From NCBI GenBank assembly GCA_019155205.2, contig JAHNZQ020003147.1, forward strand, positions 167,816 to 179,267: a stretch of DNA of 11,452 bases. Reading direction: 5' to 3'. Each line of letters starts with the position of its first letter. Positions within the stretch are counted from its first letter, which is position 1. Position numbers and translations under genes: made by a program. This DNA is from Gracilaria vermiculophylla (Eukaryota; Rhodophyta; Florideophyceae; Gracilariales; Gracilariaceae). The notes under the pieces are model-generated. The model was given only the letters and a program-made list of their open reading frames with translations, ran no database searches and was not told where the DNA came from. Positions 6,997 to 11,452 of this stretch are shown here, one piece after another.

Positions 6997-7095
6997 AGCT
7001 GCACACGTGTACCACATAGAGCCAACATTCAACACAGCCCATGGTCCCCGGAACATTTGGTAGTCAGTGACAGCACAGGCACTTCATCCAACACG
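6997..7095. repeat. Right copy of the ~98-bp dispersed direct repeat
   Basis: This is colinear with 31-128, in the same orientation, with conserved ends (AGCTGCACACGTGTACC and CAGTGACAG...CATCCAACACG) and a diverged middle. The two copies lie about 6.97 kb apart and bracket the unknown gene, the copia remnant and the T-poor tract. Whether they bound one element or are independent copies of a repeat cannot be told here. Confidence 0.5.
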
Positions 7096-7757
7096 CATTT
7101 CCCATTTCGTTCCAGTCCATTACTATAGCAGCACATCACGACTTTATATTCACCATGAATCGTTGCATAGCTCCTCAAATACTATCAGCAATATCATTTT
7201 AGCTCAGTCAATAACGGAGCACAATGCTTTCGATGTTTTTGAATCTTTTTTTAATATAGTAGTAAGTAGCTATGTTAAAATTATGTAGACAAAAATGCTG
7301 TATAGAACACTAAGAGTGGGAAATCATTTGGTTTTATCAAAAAACAGATAATCAAAAGGGAACTAGCAAAGCCCATTTTAGAAGATAGTCTACAATTGGT
7401 AGGTTTTTGACTAAGGTACCATCGGAAATGCTGTTGGTGCAGAACCACCACTACAAAATTGGTATCTATACAATAATATCTACAAAAGGGCCTAAAAGAC
7501 AATGAGTTCACATAGCATTTCGAATACGTTATGGGTTACAGTTAGAAATCCAGGGGAAGAAAACCTAGCCGAAAGATGCTTAGAGTTACTGGGAAGAGAA
7601 TGGTTGCCGGATATTTTCATATTTAGCACTATGGATATGTGCATAAGTGGGAAGGCCAACGAGGCTTCGCAAAATACTTGGAAAAATGGGCCAGCTCTTC
7701 GATTAGCTCCGCAGTAGAGCCAGGCACCTATTTTATTTTCTCTTTGGTTTTTACAGG
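7096..7757. other. AT-rich stretch without a recognised gene
   Basis: The only ATG-started ORF of note is 7502-7717 (71 aa, beginning MSSHSISNTLWVTV), which matches no known family. No RNA gene, tandem repeat or long inverted repeat was seen. A pyrimidine-rich run ending TTTTTACAG at 7756 looks like a 3' splice site. Confidence 0.35.
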
Positions 7758-8043
7758 AATCCTGCCGGCTTTGAACTCGTTCTTCTGGTTTCCGTGACGC
7801 TTACGAGTGGTATTATAACCTGTTTTGTCGCTATCAAAATCTTTATAGTCGCTACATATGATATGTACTCCCGTTCTGAAAATATCATCACGAGACTTTT
7901 GATATTTTTGGATAACCGGAGAAAACTTTTTAATGACTTGGCGCTTGTCTTAGACGGCAGATGCCATGTACCGTGTGCCTTTAGTAACAAGACTAGAAGA
8001 TGCATAGGGTTGGCTGGGGACAAAAAAAAAATAGTTGGATGGT
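7758..8043 (+). CDS. Possible exon, hydrophobic N-terminal half, unknown
   Basis: An open frame follows directly behind a strong 3' splice acceptor-like sequence (TTTTCTCTTTGG, then TTTTTACAG ending at 7756). It reads NPAGFELVLLVSVTLTSG, then a very hydrophobic stretch that could be one membrane segment, then a charged part, ending at TAG 8041 after an A-rich run (8023-8032). The opposite strand is also open over most of the interval, so the evidence for either strand is weak. It has no ATG of its own near the start, which is why an exon is the only coding model I would consider. Confidence 0.15.
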
Positions 8044-8274
8044 AGAGCAATATTCATTCATTTTTATTTTTCGTTTCTATAGTTTGTAATGGCGCCAGTG
8101 TCGCTTATGTCACCCTTAAGGAAAAATACTCAAGATTCCAGCTTTGAAGGTTCCACTTACGTTCATTATCAACAATCTATCTGACTGCAGTTGATCGTCC
8201 GACTTGTTCAACGCTGTTCAACATTAGGACTGAGTAATAAAAAATAATATTACTGGATTCATTATGCTCATGCT

Positions 8275-8283
8275 TATATAAAG
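8275..8283 (+). promoter_or_regulatory. TATA-like element TATATAAAG
   Basis: This is a consensus-quality TATA box lying 87 bases before the ATG of the 8370-8777 ORF. That is a usual distance for a TATA box plus a short 5' leader. Since the region is AT-rich, a chance match is quite possible. Confidence 0.25.
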
Positions 8284-8369
8284 TTCATTCCGGGCTTTGC
8301 AGACTCTCTATCACTGCATTACATGCTTCCTTACCTGTTATTCTTCTTTTTCTCCTACTACTGTGCCAA

Positions 8370-8777
8370 ATGTTTCACACACGTAGGTTATGCGAGCTTT
8401 TCAGCGAGGCATCCCCTTCCCTCTTAAAAAAATGGCACAAACAATTAAAACCTATTCTTGCGAGTATTTCTGGGATTTTTCCTGCAAATATCAAAAGGTG
8501 TAGTCTTGGCTTTATAGCCCGATGTTTTAATGCGGTTCATGAAAGTGCTCTGCTTTTTGGCCCACCTTGTGATAGAAAGATCCAAACTTTTTTGTGTATT
8601 TTCTGCCCGTGCGCGTTGCTGTACACAGAACTGGCAGTAAATATGATGGTACTACTATCAATCACTTCTACAATTTGGCGCAAACACGACAATGGTGGAT
8701 GGGAAACCAATGGTCTGGTACAAGATACCTCCCATAAAGCGGAAGCTCCAAATTCTACGTATGAGCGTGACATCTGA
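8370..8777 (+). CDS. Hypothetical 135-aa protein, family unknown
   Basis: This is the longest ATG-started ORF in the AT-rich right half, and it is preceded by a TATA-like element. The product is rich in Cys, Phe, Leu and Ile in its middle (FLCIFCPCALLYTELAV could form one membrane segment), with a polar C-terminus. No domain is recognised. The sequence around the ATG is not a strong start context, and a small hydrophobic ORF starting at 8323 overlaps it in another frame. Chance openness or an old gene fragment is about as likely as a real gene. Confidence 0.2.
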   Translation: MFHTRRLCELFSEASPSLLKKWHKQLKPILASISGIFPANIKRCSLGFIARCFNAVHESALLFGPPCDRKIQTFLCIFCPCALLYTELAVNMMVLLSITSTIWRKHDNGGWETNGLVQDTSHKAEAPNSTYERDI

Positions 8778-10157
8778 TAACCTGTTCCATTCATGGTCAG
8801 ATTTCTATTTGACAACAGAAATTACGAAGCACGAGAAAATAGTACAAGTGTACATAGTCAGCAAAGTAATCATAGCAGTTTTTTAGCATATCTGTACTCC
8901 TATTTTTTGACTCGCAGGGTCGATTATATCCAGGGCGATAGCACTCCTATGCAAGGTGTGTGCAGTCTAGCATGGAGCGCAAATCACATAATCTAAAAAG
9001 TGAAGAGCATTTCCGAAATCATAAATCTGATGAATTTAACACACTCACGCTTGAAATTTTCATTGAAAATTATGAAATGTGCAATATGCTCTACAGCTCT
9101 GGAATGTTTTGCTAATCATATGAATAGATTTAAGTGAAGGCCTCATCTAAAAATTTGAGAGTTCTGATTTCATGGCTGTCGAAGAAAGTAACAAACAACA
9201 TACATTTTCTTAATGTTGCATTTGTAAATATATCGCTCATTCCATTCATAAAAACAATAAAAAAAACATAAAAACGCTGAATTGTTTTTGAAATTGCTGT
9301 AAATGCTGTAATTGGAAGACAAACACACGGAGAGCTGGAGAACTTTTTCAAGAAATGTCATTCTTTATTGTTTCGGCTCGTTTCATGTGGTTGTGCCGAC
9401 CTGTCATTAGAAAAACATAATGGTGGATCAGAACGTCGTCGTGAGAGAAATATAAATTTAGATATGATTCGACTTCAAAGATTTAAATCCAGTAGTTCTC
9501 GCAGAGATGTGCTCCAGAAGAAGAGAGAACGAAATTTCTCGACATTTGGTAATGATCTGGTGCATTCCAAAACAAAGTAACCCCGAGAGAAATCGAATAG
9601 TCGAATGAAGTGGGCTTGTAACAATGAGCCTTCGATGTTTTATCACGAAGCTCTAGACTTTTGTTTGTATGTTGTGCCTTACTAATAAATTATAAAATTC
9701 GTGTCAACTGCCACTGCAGCGCACTCGCACTCAAAATCGGTTGATCTGTGGCTATAGCAAATTCCCTGCCGGCCAATACATCCAATGAACCCAATCTTTC
9801 TCACGGAAGTGTCTCAAATTCAACCGCTAAATTTCTAATGCCATGTTCATCCTATTGCCGGCTTCAAACGGCATGACCCACTTCTTTCCGTTCAAGTTTA
9901 GAAAATTACATCAAATGCTGCTTCTTATTCGACGTACTTGGGCGCACCACATCCGCAGGAAGACAACCGCAACCGTCGGCGGTTATTACAATGATCGTAA
10001 AGTCTCTTGCAATGAGGGTAAAATGTTGCTAACCAAAATAGATTTGGTGATTTACATACTTGCGAATCTCAATTTGACAAAGCAGAAAGCCGTGCGCCAA
10101 TGACATCAAAGAAAATGAGAATTGTTCGGACACAAGTCATCGCTCTGAAAATATATA
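8778..10157. other. AT-rich intergenic stretch, no supported gene
   Basis: Several ORFs of 60-90 codons occur on both strands (for example 9130-9351 minus, starting MKKFSSSPC; 9368-9580 plus; 9843-10103 plus). None has a recognisable domain or clear codon bias. No tRNA, rRNA or tandem repeat was seen. The run of A and T ends around 9700, where composition shifts towards that of the transposon at the right end. Confidence 0.4.
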
Positions 10158-11452
10158 CAGGGGGGGCCACGCAATAGTGCCACTTTGAGCAGTGCCTCCA
10201 TCTAATTAATGCCTCTCTCAGGCGCGTGGCACACTTTCCGGACAGCTGTCAAAGCAAAGAAGACCCACACTCGAGATCGCGAACCTGTAGGCCTCTGTTC
10301 ACAACCCGACAGCGTTTTGGATCTCAAGACTCCCTACTCGGGTCAAACATGGTGAACTCTACCTCCAAACCAATTCAAAGGCGAACTCGCCTCACTCTCG
10401 GGTAACAAATTGAGATTTCTCGTCTGCTGAGGCAAGGTCACACTGCCGGCGTTTTCATGTCTCGTTTCTTCATTTCTCAGCCCACCGTTACAAACATCAA
10501 ACGCAGAACAGCGGCTTTAGTTGATCAGAACAATGCAAACTCACTTTCAATACTAACAAAAACAGTGAGATCCCTGCCTTTTCAGATCAAAGAAACTAAT
10601 CTTCCCACATTTCTACAGGTCGCGCGCTGCGCCAAAATGCATGTCACGCAAACCATTCTACAGCAACGAGCTCTGCATACTCGAGAAACACTTTTGTCTT
10701 GAAGTATGCCATCGACAGAAAAGCAGCGGCTGCTTCAATTCCGTGCATGAAACGGAGGGGTTTTCAAGTTTGTCAAACGGCATGCACTGCGCTTAGTATC
10801 TTTATGTGGCGAAACCGGCAGCGCTTCCGAGCACAGTGTTGTGGCGGACATGAGCACTCTACGATAACGTCTGAAAGATTATGACATGGAATGCATATTC
10901 AATGTTGACGAAAATGGTCTTTTCTATATGCTTCTACCTCGTCGGACACATCCCGCTCCTTGTGAATGCCGTAAGTCTGTTCGTGGTACAAAGGCAATGA
11001 AAGCAAAAGATTGCATACCGGCATACGTGTGTACCAATGCTGACGGTTCTGCTAAACTTCGGATGGTTGTTATTGTCACGGCCAAGAACCCAAGATGCTT
11101 TCGCCTCGGGGTCCCGTCTGTACTGTATCTACATCAGAAAAACGCATGGTCGGACACTGTTACGTTTCGCAAATGGTTTCTGGTTATATTTCTACCGTTT
11201 GTGCGAAGGTTTACATCCCGGAATTTCGTGCTTCTATTAGACAACTGCGGCTCACATGGAGCGAATATCAAGGATATTAGACATCAAGTAGTATTGCTCA
11301 CATTGCCTCCCAACTGTACTTCAATGTCGGTGTTCTCGGAATGCTAGATAAGGGTGCTAGATTGCAAGTTTGTTAGGGAATCACTCAAAAAAACTACGAA
11401 AACGCTAGATTCTGCTAGTTCGCGGTGGTTGGCAAGCAAAAAAAAATATTTT
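10158..11452 (+). mobile_element. pogo/Tigger-type DNA transposon, left part, continuing past the window
   Basis: A transposase pseudogene of this family starts at 10349. About 190 bases upstream, the dinucleotide TA (10156-10157) is followed by CAGGGGGGGCC. Tc1/mariner and pogo elements insert at TA and commonly begin with CAG or CAGG, so 10158 is a reasonable candidate for the left end. The 190 bases between contain partly repeated motifs (AGTGCC at 10178 and 10193) typical of subterminal regions. The right end and its inverted copy are outside the window, so the boundary is unproven. Confidence 0.45.
10349..11452 (+). pseudogene. pogo/Tigger-like (CENP-B-type, DDE) transposase, inactivated and cut by the window end
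   Basis: Cut-and-paste transposases of this family bind terminal repeats through two helix-turn-helix domains and act with a DDD triad. From the ATG at 10349 the frame gives a psq/CENP-B-type HTH at residues about 14-54 (RLTLG, then IEISRLLRQGHTAG and ISQPTVTNIKRR), and then the second DNA-binding domain (FKFVKRHALR, LCGETGSAS). Next come the DDE core with FNVDENGLFYMLLPRRT (Asp at 10907, residue 187) and LLLDNCGSH (Asp at 11240, residue 298). PPNCTS follows, and then a broken LDKG block holding the third Asp near 11347. Stops interrupt the same frame at 10403 (TAA), 10700 (TGA), 10748 (TGA), 10865 (TAA) and 11345 (TAG), and there is a frame change at about 11325-11355. The family is normally around 450-550 residues, so the C-terminus lies beyond the window. 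Confidence 0.9.

Noticed and set aside
10699..10884. A separate 61-aa ORF inside the transposase region
   Set aside because: It lies in another frame. The transposase frame (10349 frame) reads conserved motifs FKFVKRHALR and LCGETGSAS across the same bases.
10349..11347. Stop-codon reassignment to explain the in-frame stops
   Set aside because: TAA, TGA and TAG all occur in frame at positions expected to hold different residues, so simple pseudogene decay explains them better.
1..11452. CRISPR arrays, bacterial operons, phage genes, rRNA genes
   Set aside because: There are no regularly spaced repeats with unique spacers, no ribosome-binding sites with tightly packed ORFs, and no rRNA-like sequence.

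Overview
The window looks like nuclear DNA from a eukaryote, probably an alga or other protist. The evidence is decayed eukaryotic transposon genes, a consensus-quality 5' splice site, a TATA-like element, long stretches without genes, and no ribosome-binding sites or operon layout. A red alga is a plausible guess because of the style of the copia Gag, but nothing here proves the lineage. The window contains no complete, confidently recognised host gene. It is an accessory, transposon-rich region.

Layout from left to right. Positions 1-1468 are GC-rich with many overlapping ORFs and no recognisable gene; one short ORF (423-773) has coding-like third positions. A 98-bp repeat (31-128) has a second diverged copy at 6997-7095. 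Positions 1469-2884 hold a 471-aa plus-strand ORF of unknown family: a basic nuclear-type N-terminus, a proline-rich tract written by a 12-bp minisatellite (2050-2265), and a coiled coil. Behind it, to about 4045, further open segments return to the same frame and are separated by stops and frame changes, as if a protein of roughly 850 residues has decayed (or has introns). Positions 4318-4414 can fold into a compact four-way junction of perfect stems.

Positions 4556-5313 on the minus strand are a Ty1/copia Gag with an intact CCHC zinc knuckle, broken once by a 2-base insertion. No protease, integrase or reverse transcriptase follows it. A purine-rich tract lies directly downstream, so this looks like a deletion derivative or truncated copy. 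Its leader contains a CAA/GTT simple repeat and a cluster of dyad symmetries (5476-5786). Positions 6241-6480 are strikingly poor in T on the plus strand.

Positions 6700-10150 are AT-rich and mostly without recognisable genes; two weak ORF candidates (7758-8043 and 8370-8777) are listed. The right end (10349 to beyond the window) is a pogo/Tigger-type (CENP-B-like, DDE superfamily) transposase pseudogene. Its frame is preserved from the helix-turn-helix to the second catalytic Asp, interrupted only by point stop codons, with a frameshift just before the third catalytic Asp. A possible terminal repeat with a TA target begins near 10158.

The genes do not form a pathway. They are remnants of at least two, perhaps three, mobile elements in different orientations. 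The unknown ORF with its decayed tail and the four-way junction are the parts least explained by known families.
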